A stretch of DNA of 64,000 bases from Paenarthrobacter ureafaciens (GCF_004028095.1 NZ_SBHM01000007.1:1364001-1428000), one strand, 5' to 3'; numbered from the stretch's first letter, positions 43,644 to 55,297 are shown. Numbers and translations: made by a program. The notes: a model not told the origin generated them from the letters alone.

Positions 43644-43900
43644 GGCAGGCCTTCCTCAGAAGAATGTTTTGGGTTCGGTGCAACATTACCGCCGTTGCGT
43701 GGCTTGCCCTAGGCGCCGTATCTGCGGTTGGGGCCGGAAGGTCGTCCTGTCCCGCTACGGCACGACACGCGGCGTCGCCAACTGTGCCCAACGTCACGGG
43801 CCGTCATGGGAAGAGGACAGCCGAGGCCCCCGTTGCAACCATGGAAAGCAGAAGCGTCCGGGCCGCACCGCAAGGCAAGGACACAGCGAAAGGTTCATCC

Positions 43901-44506
43901 ATGACGATTGCACACGAAGAAGCAGTCATTGACGCCGCAGCAGTCGACGCCATTTTTGCCGAAGCCCGTACCGCCAATACCTTCTCCGGTGAGGTCACGG
44001 ACGAGCAGGCCCGCGCCATCTACGAGCTCACCAAATATGGTCCTACTGCCTTCAACTCCCAGCCGCTCCGCGTGACCTACGTCCGCTCGGACGAGGCCCG
44101 CGCCAAGTTGGTGGACCACCTTTCCCGCGGCAACCAGGCCAAGACCGCTTCCGCTCCGCTGGTGGCCATTCTGTCTTACGACACCGATTGGCACGGTCAG
44201 TGGGATAAGTTCCTCCCCGCCTACGGCGCGCCCAAGGCAATGTACGACGGCGACGCCGAACTCGCCGCCGCCACCGGCAACAACAATGCACACCTGCAGG
44301 CCGGCTACTTCATCCTGGCTGTCCGCTCGCTCGGTTTCGCCGCCGGCCCGATGACCGGTGCGGACTTCAGTGCCATCGACGCTGAATTCTTCCCCGCCGG
44401 CGACCAGAAGAGCTTCCTGATCGTGAACATCGGCCAGCCCGGACCGGACGCCTGGGGCGAAGCCAAGCCGAAGTTCGACTACGACGACGTGGTACGCACG
44501 GTCTAA
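43901..44506 (+). CDS. Nitroreductase-family protein, probable malonic semialdehyde reductase (RutE-like)
   Basis: 201 residues from MTIAHEEAVIDAAAVDAIF; GAAAGG lies seven bases upstream, and the 79 codons before it in frame are not protein-like. Seen: ELTKYGPTAFNSQPLRVTYVRS, HLQAGYFILAVRSLGFAAGPMTG and FLIVNIGQPG, as in RutE/HadB-type flavoproteins. Known RutE reaction: malonic semialdehyde (or its downstream aldehyde) reduction at the end of the Rut uracil pathway. No rutABCDF genes are visible, so the role is inferred from similarity and the divergent uracil permease. The 257-base divergent region upstream holds no clear riboswitch. Confidence 0.85.
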   Translation: MTIAHEEAVIDAAAVDAIFAEARTANTFSGEVTDEQARAIYELTKYGPTAFNSQPLRVTYVRSDEARAKLVDHLSRGNQAKTASAPLVAILSYDTDWHGQWDKFLPAYGAPKAMYDGDAELAAATGNNNAHLQAGYFILAVRSLGFAAGPMTGADFSAIDAEFFPAGDQKSFLIVNIGQPGPDAWGEAKPKFDYDDVVRTV

Positions 44507-44517
44507 TCTGGTCCCGG

Positions 44518-44567
44518 TTAAACGCCGATGCTCCTGCACCCGAAAGTGCAGGAGCATCGGCGTTTAA
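44518..44567. terminator. Strong terminator after the RutE-like gene
   Basis: Perfect 22-bp stem TTAAACGCCGATGCTCC... (44518-44539) with its complement (44546-44567), six-base loop, AT-rich at both ends so usable in both directions. Confidence 0.9.
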
Positions 44568-44571
44568 GGGC

Positions 44572-44683
44572 CGGGATGTGAAAGAGCGATGGGGAAAGGG
44601 GCCGGGATCTGATAGAGGAACCGGACTGGAGGGTCGCTCTATCACTTACCAACGCACTTCCGCCGACGCTCTCTCACGTCCCG
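44572..44683. repeat. 112-bp nested palindrome built from GTGANAGAGCG units
   Basis: Outer arms CGGGATGTGAAAGAGCG (44572-44588) and CGCTCTCTCACGTCCCG (44667-44683) are complementary at 15 of 17 positions. Inner arms GATCTGATAGAGGAACC and GGTCGCTCTATCAC pair at 11 of 14. Four related units, two in each direction, thus face one another. It fills the gap between the terminator and the phosphoglucomutase stop. Non-coding. Confidence 0.6.
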
Positions 44684-44705
44684 TGCACTTCCCGTGCCGC
44701 CAAAG

Positions 44706-46367
44706 CTAGGCGATGACTGCGTCCACCAAGGCTTTGGCTTCTTCCTGGACCTGCTTCAGATGATCGGCGCCCTTGAAGGACTCGGCGTAGATCTTGTACA
44801 CGTCCTCGGTGCCGGAGGGGCGGGCTGCGAACCAGGCGTTCTCCGTGACGACCTTCAGGCCGCCGATGGACGCACCGTTGCCGGGGGCTTCCGTGAGCTT
44901 GGCGGTGATCTCCTCGCCGGCCAGTGTGGTGGCGGTGACGTCGGCTGCGGAGAGCTTGCCGAGCTTGGACTTCTGCTCACGGGTGGCAGCGGCATCGATA
45001 CGGGCGTAGACGGGCGCGCCGAACTGGTCGGTCAGTCCCTTGTACAGCCGGGAGGGCGAAGAGCTGGTTACCGCAGTGATCTCCGAGGCCAGCAGTGCCA
45101 GCAGGATGCCGTCCTTGTCCGTGGTCCAGACGCTGCCGTCGCGCTTGTTGAAGGAAGCTCCTGCCGATTCCTCACCGCCGAACGCGCCTTCACCGGACAG
45201 GAGGCCGGGCACGAACCACTTGAAGCCCACCGGCACCTCCACCAGCTTGCGGCCAAGCCCGGCAGCAACCCGGTCAATGATGGATGAAGAAACCAGCGTC
45301 TTGCCCACCACGGAATCCGGGTTCCAGCCGCTGCGGTTGCGGTAAAGGTAGTCGATGGCGACGGCGAGGTAATGGTTCGGGTTCATCAGGCCACCATCAG
45401 GGGTGACGATGCCATGGCGGTCGGCGTCGGCGTCGTTACCGGTTGCGACGTCGTAGGCAGCCTTGCCATCAGCACCCAGGGACATCCGCTGAATCAGGGA
45501 AGCCATGGCGGACGGCGACGAGCAGTCCATGCGGATTTTCTCGTCCCAGTCGAGGGTCATGAAGGCCCACTGCGGGTCCACCGTGGGGTTCACTACCGTC
45601 AGGTTCAACTGGTGGCGCTCGCCGATCTCGCCCCAGTAGTCCACGGAGGCTCCGCCCATGGGGTCCGCGCCGATCCGGACACCTGCGTTGCGGATGGCGT
45701 CCAGGTCCAACACGGAAGGGAGATCGTCGACGTAGCTGCTGAGGAAGTCGAACTTGCCCGTGGTGTCAGCAGCCAGGGCATCGTTCAGGGGGATGCGTTT
45801 GACCCCGCGAAGGCCGTTTTCCAGGAGTTGGTTGGCACGTTCGGCAATCCAGCCGGTGGCATCGGTGTCGGCAGGGCCACCGTGCGGCGGGTTGTATTTG
45901 AACCCGCCGTCGGCGGGCGGGTTGTGGCTGGGGGTGACTACGATGCCGTCTGCCTGGGGAGTGCCCGGCGCTGCTTCGCGGTTGTACTTGAGGATTGCGT
46001 GGCTCAATGCGGGCGTTGGCGTGTAGCCGTGGCGGGCATCAACCAGGACGGTGACGCCGTTGGCAGCCAGCACCTCCAGCGCAGAGTTCTGCGCGGGCTC
46101 GCTCAGGGCGTGGGTGTCGCGGCCAATGAACAACGGCCCGGTGATGCCCTGGCGGCCCCGGTATTCAACGATCGCCTGCGTGATGGCAAGAATGTGGGCT
46201 TCGTTGAAGGAAGCCTTCAGGCTGGAACCACGGTGGCCCGACGTTCCGAATGCCACGCGCTGTGATGGGTCGCCCGGATCCGGGGTGACGTCGAAGTACG
46301 CGTCCAGCAGGGCAGTAATGTCAACAAGGTCCTGGGGAAGGGCAACTGTGCCCGCTCGGCTAGCCAT
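44706..46367 (-). CDS. pgm: Phosphoglucomutase (alpha-D-glucose phosphate-specific)
   Basis: 553 residues. Substrate loop [19 protein letters not shown], catalytic phosphoserine loop [23 protein letters not shown], metal loop [13 protein letters not shown], sugar loop [11 protein letters not shown] and phosphate-binding loop [13 protein letters not shown]. Reaction: glucose 1-phosphate to glucose 6-phosphate. The ATG at 46367 is exactly six bases from CATGCT on the minus strand, matching the leaderless pattern; the longer frame is rejected. Confidence 0.95.
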   Translation of the reverse strand: MASRAGTVALPQDLVDITALLDAYFDVTPDPGDPSQRVAFGTSGHRGSSLKASFNEAHILAITQAIVEYRGRQGITGPLFIGRDTHALSEPAQNSALEVLAANGVTVLVDARHGYTPTPALSHAILKYNREAAPGTPQADGIVVTPSHNPPADGGFKYNPPHGGPADTDATGWIAERANQLLENGLRGVKRIPLNDALAADTTGKFDFLSSYVDDLPSVLDLDAIRNAGVRIGADPMGGASVDYWGEIGERHQLNLTVVNPTVDPQWAFMTLDWDEKIRMDCSSPSAMASLIQRMSLGADGKAAYDVATGNDADADRHGIVTPDGGLMNPNHYLAVAIDYLYRNRSGWNPDSVVGKTLVSSSIIDRVAAGLGRKLVEVPVGFKWFVPGLLSGEGAFGGEESAGASFNKRDGSVWTTDKDGILLALLASEITAVTSSSPSRLYKGLTDQFGAPVYARIDAAATREQKSKLGKLSAADVTATTLAGEEITAKLTEAPGNGASIGGLKVVTENAWFAARPSGTEDVYKIYAESFKGADHLKQVQEEAKALVDAVIA

Positions 46368-46533
46368 TGGACCAGCATGCCAGACCCCCGCCCGCCCGTG
46401 GGGGAAATGTCCGTGATGCGGGCGCTGTGACTCCGAATGGCGGACAAGCGCCCATGCCACGCAACAGCCTCCTTATGCGCTGCACCCCACGGCGGTAGTG
46501 TGGGATTCAAAGACCATTCACAGGGGGAAACCT

Positions 46534-47160
46534 ATGTCAGAGCAACCAAACAAGGGCAACGAAGACAAGCCCGCAGGCTACGAACCGCCGCAATACGTGC
46601 CGCCCGCAGAATTCACCTCGCCCGGTCAGAGCGGCAGCCAATCCGGCGGCCAGAGCGGTTCCGTACCGCCACCGCCGTCGTACGATTCTTCATCCCAGGG
46701 CGCCACGCAACCGCTCCCGCCGTACGACCAAAGCGCCTACACCCGGAACGCGCAGGGCCAGAACGACTTCCAGTCCAGCTACACGCCGGGGGACTACAGC
46801 CAGCAGCCGCCGTCTCCGTACGGCCAGCAGAGCCAGCCGCCGAGCCCGTACCAGCAGCCATATGGCCAGCCGAGCCCGTACGGACAGCCCGCGTACTACG
46901 CCATGCCGTCCCAACCCAAGGGCCTGAGCATTGCGAGCATGTGCTGCGGCATCGCGATCTTTGTTGGCTTCGGGTTCTTCATCCTGCCCCAGATCGCGGC
47001 CGTCATCCTGGGCCACCTCGCCCTGAACCGCGAGCCTGCGGGCCGCGGCATGGCAATCGCCGGCCTGGTGATGGGCTACATCGGCATCGCGCTGACCATC
47101 ATCTTCGCCATCTTCTTCTTCGCAGCGATCGGCGCCTCAACCAGCAGCTACCGCTACTAA
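46534..47160 (+). CDS. DUF4190 membrane protein with Pro/Gln/Tyr-rich N-terminal domain
   Basis: 208 residues; GGGGGAAA lies four bases before the ATG. About the first 125 residues are disordered and Pro/Gln/Ser/Tyr-rich, with repeated QPPSPYG/QPSPYGQ units. The C-terminal third has two transmembrane helices around the DUF4190 motif ILPQIAAVILGHLALNREPAGRGMAIAGLVMGYIG. Function unknown. A strong terminator follows. Confidence 0.87.
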   Translation: MSEQPNKGNEDKPAGYEPPQYVPPAEFTSPGQSGSQSGGQSGSVPPPPSYDSSSQGATQPLPPYDQSAYTRNAQGQNDFQSSYTPGDYSQQPPSPYGQQSQPPSPYQQPYGQPSPYGQPAYYAMPSQPKGLSIASMCCGIAIFVGFGFFILPQIAAVILGHLALNREPAGRGMAIAGLVMGYIGIALTIIFAIFFFAAIGASTSSYRY

Positions 47161-47165
47161 AAGCG

Positions 47166-47227
47166 AACGACGGCGGCCCTCGCCCCGGGTGGAAAATCCA
47201 CCGGAGGCGAGGGCCGCCGTCGTCGTT
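47166..47227. terminator. Bidirectional terminator between convergent DUF4190 and POT genes
   Basis: AACGACGGCGGCCCTCGCC (47166-47184) pairs with a complementary stretch at 47206-47227 (one small bulge). The inner CCGGGTGG-AAAA-TCCACCGG extends the stem. It lies six bases after the DUF4190 stop. Confidence 0.85.
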
Positions 47228-47240
47228 TAAGGACTGGTTT

Positions 47241-48710
<1,470 letters not shown>

Positions 48711-48794
48711 TTCTTCAATGCTGGCACTGACTGCGGGCATTGTCACATCGGGCAATACCCATGGCAACCGCATTCCATATGTTAGACACCCGGC

Positions 48795-50228
48795 TTAAAC
48801 GGCCTCCAAAGCCGCCGCGAGCTGGAGGAGTTGCAGTTCAGCCCCCATGCGGCCGATCAGCTGGATTCCCATCGGCAATCCGCCTTCCGTGGTGTGTACG
48901 GGGATGCTGATGGCAGGCAGCCCGCACACGTTCACCATGGAACTCCACGGCGCGTACTCGCACTGCCGCTTGTAGTCCTCATCGGCATCGCCGGTCCACT
49001 CGCTCGGCCACTGCCTGCTGCTGTGGCCACCGCCGGTGAACCAGCCGATGGGACGGGGCGTCTGCGCAAGGGTCGGCATGAGAATGAGGTCCCACTGCGA
49101 ATACTGCGCAACGGTGTCGTGCTGGAACCCGCGCAGGAATCGAAGGGCCTCATTGACCTTCGCCGCACTCCGCTGTTGGGCCCGACGCCGGAAAGTGCGG
49201 GTCAACGGGGTCAGCAGGGCTTCCCGCCGGGGTGCTATCCGGGCACTCCCGACGCCGGCGGTCCAGGCAGCGGTAAAGGCTTCCGGATAGCGATTGTCGT
49301 AACGGACGTCGGCCTCGTGGACGCTGTGGCCGGCCTTTTCCAGCAGGCTCCGTCCCAGCTCCAAGGCATCCATCGCTTCCGGTTCGATGTGGAACGGATA
49401 GATGCGCGACCACGGACTGTCCAACGACATCCCGATGCGCAGCGGCTCCGGCGCCCGGTCAACGTTGGCGAGGTAGCCGCCGTCGGGCCTGTCCTGCTCC
49501 GGAACCAACGCGTCCAGCAGCAACGCGGCATCCGCCGCAGTGTGCGCCAGCGGCCCGGCAACCACCAACTTCGCCGCATCCCCGGCGCTCGCCCCCGACG
49601 GCACAAGGCCGCGGCCGGGCTTCAAACCGACCAAGCCGCAGGCGCCCGCCGGGATGCGGATGGAACCGCCGCCGTCCGTCCCGGGAGCAAACGGCACCAT
49701 GCCCGCCGCCACCGCAGCAGCGCTTCCGCCCGAGGACCCTCCGGAACTGCGCGCCAGGGAATGCGGATTGCGCGACGGCGGCGCAACGCGGTTCTCGCTG
49801 TAGGCGGTGAGCCCGAACTCCGGCACTTGGGTCTTGCCCAACGAAATCACGCCCTGGGTCTTCAGCGTTGCCGCGAGTGCGCCATCCTCCGGGGCGGGTT
49901 TGTGCTCCAGGGCCGCGCTTCCGTGGGTTGTGGGCACGCCCGCCACATCGGTCAGGTCCTTGAAGGCCACCGGCATTCCGTGGAGCAGGGGGAGGTCTTC
50001 CCTCCTGCCGTGGGCATACCTTTGGTCAGCGGCCCGTGCATCCTCAAGTGCCTGGTCGGCGGTCACGGTGATGAAGGCGCCCAGATGCTTGTTGTGCGCC
50101 TCGATGACGGACAGGAAATGCTCCGCGGCCTCAAGCGCCGAGAGCTCGCCGCCGGCCAGCGCATCCCGGAGCCCGACGGCGGTCAGGGCGGCGATGGAGT
50201 CGGTGGAAGTGCTGGTGGAATCAGCCAA
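48795..50228 (-). CDS. Amidase (amidase-signature family)
   Basis: About 477 residues. The Ser-cisSer-Lys triad is visible: Lys in MPVAFKDLTDVAG, and the GGSSGGS loop in LARSSGGSSGGSAAAVAAG; then DGGGSIRIPAGACGLVGLKPGRG. The start is ambiguous: TTG at 50228 overlaps the peptidase E stop by eight bases; an ATG at 50270 would overlap it by fifty. Probably cotranscribed with peptidase E. Related enzymes include 6-aminohexanoate-cyclic-dimer hydrolase and GatA-like amidases; substrate not resolved. Confidence 0.88.
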   Translation of the reverse strand: MADSTSTSTDSIAALTAVGLRDALAGGELSALEAAEHFLSVIEAHNKHLGAFITVTADQALEDARAADQRYAHGRREDLPLLHGMPVAFKDLTDVAGVPTTHGSAALEHKPAPEDGALAATLKTQGVISLGKTQVPEFGLTAYSENRVAPPSRNPHSLARSSGGSSGGSAAAVAAGMVPFAPGTDGGGSIRIPAGACGLVGLKPGRGLVPSGASAGDAAKLVVAGPLAHTAADAALLLDALVPEQDRPDGGYLANVDRAPEPLRIGMSLDSPWSRIYPFHIEPEAMDALELGRSLLEKAGHSVHEADVRYDNRYPEAFTAAWTAGVGSARIAPRREALLTPLTRTFRRRAQQRSAAKVNEALRFLRGFQHDTVAQYSQWDLILMPTLAQTPRPIGWFTGGGHSSRQWPSEWTGDADEDYKRQCEYAPWSSMVNVCGLPAISIPVHTTEGGLPMGIQLIGRMGAELQLLQLAAALEAV

Positions 50229-50964
50229 GGAAGCGTGACTCCAGTCGTTCCTCCACTGCGATCGCGTCAACGCTCTCGCCGGCGCCCGCGGTGACCCGGA
50301 AGCCCGCCTTGTTCTTGACGGAGGAGACCACCTCCGTCAGTTCGGTGCCGTGATAAACCAGCCCAACGCCGTCGTCCGTACAGTGCGTCTCCCCGAGCGT
50401 TCCATTGGCCACCAGCTTGTGGACCAAGGGCCGGCGGCGCAGCTCCGAATCGAAGTGCACGCCGTTATGGAAGGGCAGGAAGCCGAGCGAGTTGGTCACC
50501 GGTTTGAGTTCCGGTCCGAAGGAATCGGTCACCCCTCCCTTGAACCAGCAGATGGACCCGGCCGATACGCCCGCAAGGACCACTCCGTTCTCCCAGGCCT
50601 TCCGGAGGTGCCGGTCCAGACCATGCGCCCGCCACACCGCGAGGAGGTTCACCACGGAGCCGCCGTTGACCCACACCACATCCTGTTCAAGAAGGTGGGC
50701 TTCCGGGTCCTCGACGTTGGGCATGGTGAACAGGTTCAGGTGGCTGAAATCGAAACCCGCAATGCGCGCGGCCTGGTCCATCTCGGCGGCCCACCATCGC
50801 TGATCGCCGGAAGCGGTCCCGACGTGCGTTACGCGCGGTGCCCGGCCGGTGACACCCGCTAGTTCCACCGCGTAGTGCATCACGGAGTCGAACTCGATCC
50901 GGGTGCGGCTTCCGGGCTTGTATCCGCCCGAGGTTGCAAGGATGGTGGGCTGGCCTGCAGCCAT
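50221..50964 (-). CDS. Peptidase E-like Ser peptidase (class I GATase-like fold)
   Basis: 247 residues from MAAGQPTILATSGGYKPG; AAGGAGAAG precedes the ATG. DVVWVNGGSVVNLLAVWRAHGLD, and the nucleophile elbow GVVLAGVSAGSICWFKGG with active Ser, then LGFLPFHNGVHFDSE. This is the S51 (PepE/cyanophycinase-like) pattern: cleavage after aspartyl residues. Overlaps the following amidase start. Confidence 0.88.
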   Translation of the reverse strand: MAAGQPTILATSGGYKPGSRTRIEFDSVMHYAVELAGVTGRAPRVTHVGTASGDQRWWAAEMDQAARIAGFDFSHLNLFTMPNVEDPEAHLLEQDVVWVNGGSVVNLLAVWRAHGLDRHLRKAWENGVVLAGVSAGSICWFKGGVTDSFGPELKPVTNSLGFLPFHNGVHFDSELRRRPLVHKLVANGTLGETHCTDDGVGLVYHGTELTEVVSSVKNKAGFRVTAGAGESVDAIAVEERLESRFLG

Positions 50965-51158
50965 GGCGCTTCTCCTTACCGGTGTGTGGTCCGGTTGCTG
51001 TGTGGTCCGGTTTGCTTTGGCACCCAGTCTTCGCGGCGGGACCGCAGCATGCAAGCAATGTCCACGGGCGGGTCAGCCGCCGGACCTCCGCAGACCATGG
51101 CTGTCGACTCCGGGGACTAGGCTTGATGGAGACTCCTGAACCGATGGAAGGGACCGCT

Positions 51159-51485
51159 ATGAGCGACTTCGAAACTGTAACTGTGGGGGATATCCCTGAG
51201 GGTGCCAGCATCCTCGACGTTCGCGAAGACTACGAGTGGGTAGCCGGCCATGCCGAGGGCGCGCGCCACATCCCCATGGACCAGTTGCCGGCCCGTCTGG
51301 ACGAGCTGGACCCCGACGATGACCTGTTCGTCATTTGCCGTACGGGCGGGCGCTCATTCCGCGCTGTGCAGTGGCTGGTTGGTCAGGGCTATTCCGCCGT
51401 GAATGTTGCCGGAGGCATGGACATGTGGCTGGAGGCAGGGAAGCCGATGGTTTCGGACAACGGCCTCAAACCCGTCGTCCTGTAG
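51159..51485 (+). CDS. Rhodanese-like single-domain protein
   Basis: 108 residues. ILDVREDYEWVAGHAEGARHIPMDQL, then LFVICRTGGRSFRAVQWLVGQGY with the active-site Cys in ICRTGGRS, and NVAGGMDMWL. Known role: sulfur transfer from persulfides. GGAAGGGA lies six bases before the ATG. 26 bases before pheA, possibly cotranscribed. Confidence 0.92.
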   Translation: MSDFETVTVGDIPEGASILDVREDYEWVAGHAEGARHIPMDQLPARLDELDPDDDLFVICRTGGRSFRAVQWLVGQGYSAVNVAGGMDMWLEAGKPMVSDNGLKPVVL

Positions 51486-51511
51486 TCACATACCTCATAA
51501 GGAATATATAG

Positions 51512-52444
51512 ATGTCCGCAGTCCCCACGTTCACGTTCCTCGGGCCCGAGGGCACCTTCACCGAGGCTGCCTTGATGCAGGTACCCGGCGCTGCCCACGC
51601 AACCCGGATTCCGTGCACCAACGTGAATACGGCACTGGACCGCGTCCGCGCCGGCGCCGCGGACGCCGCCATGGTGCCCATCGAGAACTCCGTGGAAGGC
51701 GGCGTTACGGCCACCCTTGATGCCATCGCCACCGGCACGGAACTCCGCATCATTCGCGAAGCGCTGGTTCCCATCGTCTTCGTGATCGTGGCGAGGCCCG
51801 GCGTCGAAATTTCGGACATCAAGCGCATTTCAACGCACGGGCACGCGTGGGCGCAGTGCCGCTTGTGGGTGGAGGCGAATATTCCGAACGCGGACTACGT
51901 TCCGGGCTCGTCCACAGCCGCGGCCGCCATGGGCCTGCTGGAGGACAATGCCCATTACGACGCCGCCATCTGCGCGCCGTTGGTGGCAGCGGAGCAACCG
52001 GGCTTGAACGTACTGGCCAGCAACATCGGCGACAACCCGGACGCCGTCACCCGCTTCATCCTGGTGAGCAGGCCCGGGCCCTTGCCGGAGCGGACCGGCG
52101 CGGACAAGACCACGGTGGTGGTTCCGCTCCCGGAGGACCATCCCGGCGCCCTGATGGACATCCTGGACCAGTTCGCTTCGCGGGGCGTGAATCTGAGCCG
52201 CATCGAGTCTCGACCCACCGGCCAATACCTTGGCCAGTATTTTTTCAGCATCGACGCCGACGGTCATATCTCAGATGCGAGGGTGGCGGATGCCCTCGCC
52301 GGACTCCACCGGATCAGCCCCGCCACCCGCTTCCTGGGTTCCTATGCCCGTGCCGACAAGCAGGCGGCCGTGGTGGCACCGCACACCTCGGATGCCTCTT
52401 TTGCCGCTGCGCATGCGTGGGTTGAGGCCATCCTGAAGGGCTGA
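51512..52444 (+). CDS. pheA: Prephenate dehydratase
   Basis: 310 residues. Two-lobed catalytic domain: TFTFLGPEGTFTEAAL, AAMVPIENSVEGGVTATLD, and the TRF motif in NPDAVTRFILVSR. C-terminal ACT domain (about 205-280) with GALMDILDQFASRGVNLSRIESRP, the ESRP motif that binds phenylalanine. Reaction: prephenate to phenylpyruvate; feedback-inhibited by Phe. AAGGA precedes the ATG. Confidence 0.95.
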   Translation: MSAVPTFTFLGPEGTFTEAALMQVPGAAHATRIPCTNVNTALDRVRAGAADAAMVPIENSVEGGVTATLDAIATGTELRIIREALVPIVFVIVARPGVEISDIKRISTHGHAWAQCRLWVEANIPNADYVPGSSTAAAAMGLLEDNAHYDAAICAPLVAAEQPGLNVLASNIGDNPDAVTRFILVSRPGPLPERTGADKTTVVVPLPEDHPGALMDILDQFASRGVNLSRIESRPTGQYLGQYFFSIDADGHISDARVADALAGLHRISPATRFLGSYARADKQAAVVAPHTSDASFAAAHAWVEAILKG

Positions 52445-52576
52445 CTCAGCTTCCCCGCGACCAGGACAATCAGGAAAATTGATTGACGTTTCAAGCCCCT
52501 TTCGCCGGAACCTAAGTCTGCGTATGCTTGCCTGATCCATAGACGATGGACAAATGCCCAAACGAAGGGAGCGGTC

Positions 52577-52807
52577 ATGACTGCACACCGCGACGATCAG
52601 GACGGCCAGGGCATGATTGTGAATCCGAAGCCCTCCGGAGACAACAAAGACGACTGGGACGGTGACGATGCCGACCGTGCCGATCGCCTTCGCTTTGAAG
52701 AAGAACAGGCGATGATCCGCGAACAGGCAGAGGCCCATGCCGCGGCCAAGGCTGCCATGGAAGAGGCGGAAGACAATGCCGCCCAACCAGACAAGGGCGC
52801 TGTCTAA
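52577..52807 (+). CDS. Small acidic hypothetical protein
   Basis: 76 residues, very acidic (DDWDGDDADRADRLRFEEEQAMIREQAEAH), with a central charged helix and no membrane segment. GAAGGGAG lies seven bases before the ATG. The stop overlaps the end of the convergent lipid kinase gene by four bases. Not recognised. Confidence 0.7.
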   Translation: MTAHRDDQDGQGMIVNPKPSGDNKDDWDGDDADRADRLRFEEEQAMIREQAEAHAAAKAAMEEAEDNAAQPDKGAV

Positions 52808-53862
52808 GCGACTGCCTTGGGTACCCGGACCAGCAGCGACCCCGGTTCCACCTGCACGGTGACCTTGGTCGCTGCGCCCATGGGGTCGCCGTCGATCTGG
52901 GTTGCCATAGGTTCCTGACTCCGGATGGTGACCTTCCGCGAGCGGTAGAAGTTCATGACCGGCAGGTTCCGTTTGTGCTTGAAAAGTACCTTGGCGTACA
53001 TGGCGAGCCAGCCAACGGCGCTCCGGGGGCTCATCACAACGATGTCCAGCATGCCGTCGTCAAGCATTGCCTGTGGGATGAAGTCGATGCCGCCGGGGAT
53101 CAGCCCGCAGTTCGCGAACAGGACGCTCCGGATCTTGCGGGACTGTTCAAGTTCGTCATCCATGGTGATCGATACGCGTTTCCGGCGGCCGGGCAAGTGC
53201 CGCACTCCGGCTTCCGTGTAGGCGAGCCAGCCCACGGATTTTTTGAGGTCTTCCTTGGTGTCGCCCACTACCTCGGCATCGAGTCCCATGCCGGCGATCA
53301 CCAGGAACGTGTGCCTCGACGCTTCTCCGGTGATGCTGTTCTGGATGCCCATGGTGGCGGTGTCGATGTAGCGCTGGTGGCCGAACAGGGCCACCTGGAT
53401 GCAATCGGCAACGTCATAGACGTCCAACTCGATGTTCCGGGCCAGCAGGTTGCCCGTGCCCAGCGGAATCAGGCCCATGGCTACGCGCTGGTGCGTCAGT
53501 GACTCGGCTACCGCGCGGACGGTACCGTCGCCGCCGCAGGCAAGAACGACGTCGGCTCCGGACTGCAGCGCTTGGCGCGACTGGCCGTAGCCCGGGTCCT
53601 CGGGGGTCGTCTCGTAAAACGTTGGGGCGTCCCAGCCCGCCAGGTCGCAGGCTTCGGTGATCGCAGCACGGGTCTCGGCGGACTTGTTCTTGACCGGGTT
53701 GAGGACCACGGCCACCTTTTGATAGCCAGGGTCCGGCTTGTGCGGATCGGCCGCGACGGCGCTCCGTATATGCCTGGCTTTAAGTCGGCGCACGCCCCAC
53801 CAACTGGAGACGGCAAACACCACGCATCCAGCCAGAATCACCCACAGGATCCAGTCGCTCAT
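52804..53862 (-). CDS. Diacylglycerol kinase-family lipid kinase
   Basis: 352 residues. N-terminal transmembrane helix (about 4-22). The DAGK catalytic domain opens [14 protein letters not shown], with the ATP motif [33 protein letters not shown], and the C-terminal substrate half with [18 protein letters not shown] and [23 protein letters not shown]. Related to YegS/BmrU/DgkB. Convergent with the small acidic gene and divergent from serS. Confidence 0.9.
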   Translation of the reverse strand: MSDWILWVILAGCVVFAVSSWWGVRRLKARHIRSAVAADPHKPDPGYQKVAVVLNPVKNKSAETRAAITEACDLAGWDAPTFYETTPEDPGYGQSRQALQSGADVVLACGGDGTVRAVAESLTHQRVAMGLIPLGTGNLLARNIELDVYDVADCIQVALFGHQRYIDTATMGIQNSITGEASRHTFLVIAGMGLDAEVVGDTKEDLKKSVGWLAYTEAGVRHLPGRRKRVSITMDDELEQSRKIRSVLFANCGLIPGGIDFIPQAMLDDGMLDIVVMSPRSAVGWLAMYAKVLFKHKRNLPVMNFYRSRKVTIRSQEPMATQIDGDPMGAATKVTVQVEPGSLLVRVPKAVA

Positions 53863-53917
53863 TGTGCTCCAACCCTATCGTCATGGGGGCACACGTCCGA
53901 TTCGATACTCTTGTGTG

Positions 53918-55207
53918 GTGATCGACGTAAAAGACCTCAGCGAAAACCCGGACAAGTTCCGTGCCAGCCAGCGCGCCCGTGGCGCCGACGAGTCCGTTGT
54001 GGACGCGATCATCTCCGCAGACTCCGACCGCCGCGCAGCGCTGATCCGCTACGAAACCCTCCGCGCCGAGCAGAATGCCTTCGGCAAGAAGGTGGCGCAG
54101 GCCAAGGGCGAGGAGAAGCAGGCCCTGCTGGCAGAGGTCAAGGAACTCGCGAATTCGGTGAAGGCCGCTTCCGCCGAGGCTGACGCCGCGCAGGCCAAGC
54201 AGGAGGAGCTCCTCCGCATCATCCCGAACCTTGTTGTTGACGGTGTGCCCGAGGGCGGCGAGGACGACTACGTGGTGGTCAAGACCGTCGGCTCGCCGCG
54301 GGAGTTCCCGGACTTCGAGCCCAAGGACCACCTGGAGATCGGCGAGCTGATCGGCGCGATCGACATGGAGCGTGGCGCCAAGGTTTCCGGCGCCCGGTTC
54401 TACTTCCTTAGGGGTGTTGGAGCCCGCCTGGAGATGGCTCTCCTGCAGATGGCCATGGACCAGGCCATCGAGGCTGGTTTCGTCCCCATGATCACCCCTA
54501 CTTTGGTGCGTCCGGAAACCATGCAGGGCACCGGTTTCGATGTAAAGCACGACGCCGAGATCTACCGTCTCGCCGAAGACGACCTTTACCTTGTGGGCAC
54601 CTCGGAGGTGGCCCTCGCCGGCTACCACGCAGACGAGATCCTGGATCTCTCCGCCGGCCCCATCCGTTACGCCGGTCAGAGTTCCTGCTACCGCCGCGAG
54701 GCGGGTTCGCACGGTAAGGACACCCGCGGCATTATCCGCGTGCACCAGTTCAACAAGGTGGAGATGTTCATCTACACCACGGTTGAGGAAGCAGCGGCCG
54801 AGCATGAGCGCCTGCTCGCCTGGGAAGAGGAGATGCTGGCCAAGTGCGAGCTTCCCTACCGCGTGATCGACACCGCTGCCGGAGACCTGGGCATGTCCGC
54901 GGCCCGCAAGTTTGACTGCGAAGCCTGGGTTCCCACGCAAAACGCGTACCGTGAGCTCACGTCCACGTCCAACTGCACCACGTTCCAGGCCCGCCGCCTC
55001 AACATCCGCGAACGCGTGGTCAACGAGGAAGGCGTTGCCAAGGGCACCCGTGCCGTGGCCACCTTGAACGGCACGCTGGCCACCACGCGCTGGATCGTTG
55101 CGCTCCTTGAGCACCACCAGAATGCGGACGGTTCCGTGAATGTTCCCAAGGCGCTGCAGAAGTACCTTGGCGGCCTCGAGGTCTTGCCGGTCCTGCAGCC
55201 CAAGTAG
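53918..55207 (+). CDS. serS: Seryl-tRNA synthetase
   Basis: 429 residues from a GTG exactly six bases after TACTCT (53906-53911), a leaderless start; the long frame upstream is antisense to the lipid kinase. N-terminal coiled-coil arm (about 28-105) for the tRNA-Ser long variable arm. Class II core: motif 1 in [30 protein letters not shown], motif 2 [28 protein letters not shown] and motif 3 [20 protein letters not shown] terminator follows. Confidence 0.97.
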   Translation: MIDVKDLSENPDKFRASQRARGADESVVDAIISADSDRRAALIRYETLRAEQNAFGKKVAQAKGEEKQALLAEVKELANSVKAASAEADAAQAKQEELLRIIPNLVVDGVPEGGEDDYVVVKTVGSPREFPDFEPKDHLEIGELIGAIDMERGAKVSGARFYFLRGVGARLEMALLQMAMDQAIEAGFVPMITPTLVRPETMQGTGFDVKHDAEIYRLAEDDLYLVGTSEVALAGYHADEILDLSAGPIRYAGQSSCYRREAGSHGKDTRGIIRVHQFNKVEMFIYTTVEEAAAEHERLLAWEEEMLAKCELPYRVIDTAAGDLGMSAARKFDCEAWVPTQNAYRELTSTSNCTTFQARRLNIRERVVNEEGVAKGTRAVATLNGTLATTRWIVALLEHHQNADGSVNVPKALQKYLGGLEVLPVLQPK

Positions 55208-55215
55208 CTGGCATT

Positions 55216-55247
55216 AGTGGTTGTTCTGAGCTCTCAGAGCAACCACT
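55216..55247 (+). terminator. Terminator after serS
   Basis: 15-bp stem AGTGGTTGTTCTGAG / CTCAGAGCAACCACT (one G-T pair) with a two-base loop, nine bases after the serS stop, followed by ATT. Confidence 0.75.
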
Positions 55248-55297
55248 ATTGGCAGTCAGTTGGAAAAGAGTTCATCTGAGTCTGTTCTACTGGAACC

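Noticed and set aside
53780..55117. 445-codon minus-strand frame opposite seryl-tRNA synthetase
   Set aside because: serS has all class II motifs on the plus strand; the antisense frame is Gly/Val/Leu/His-rich noise.
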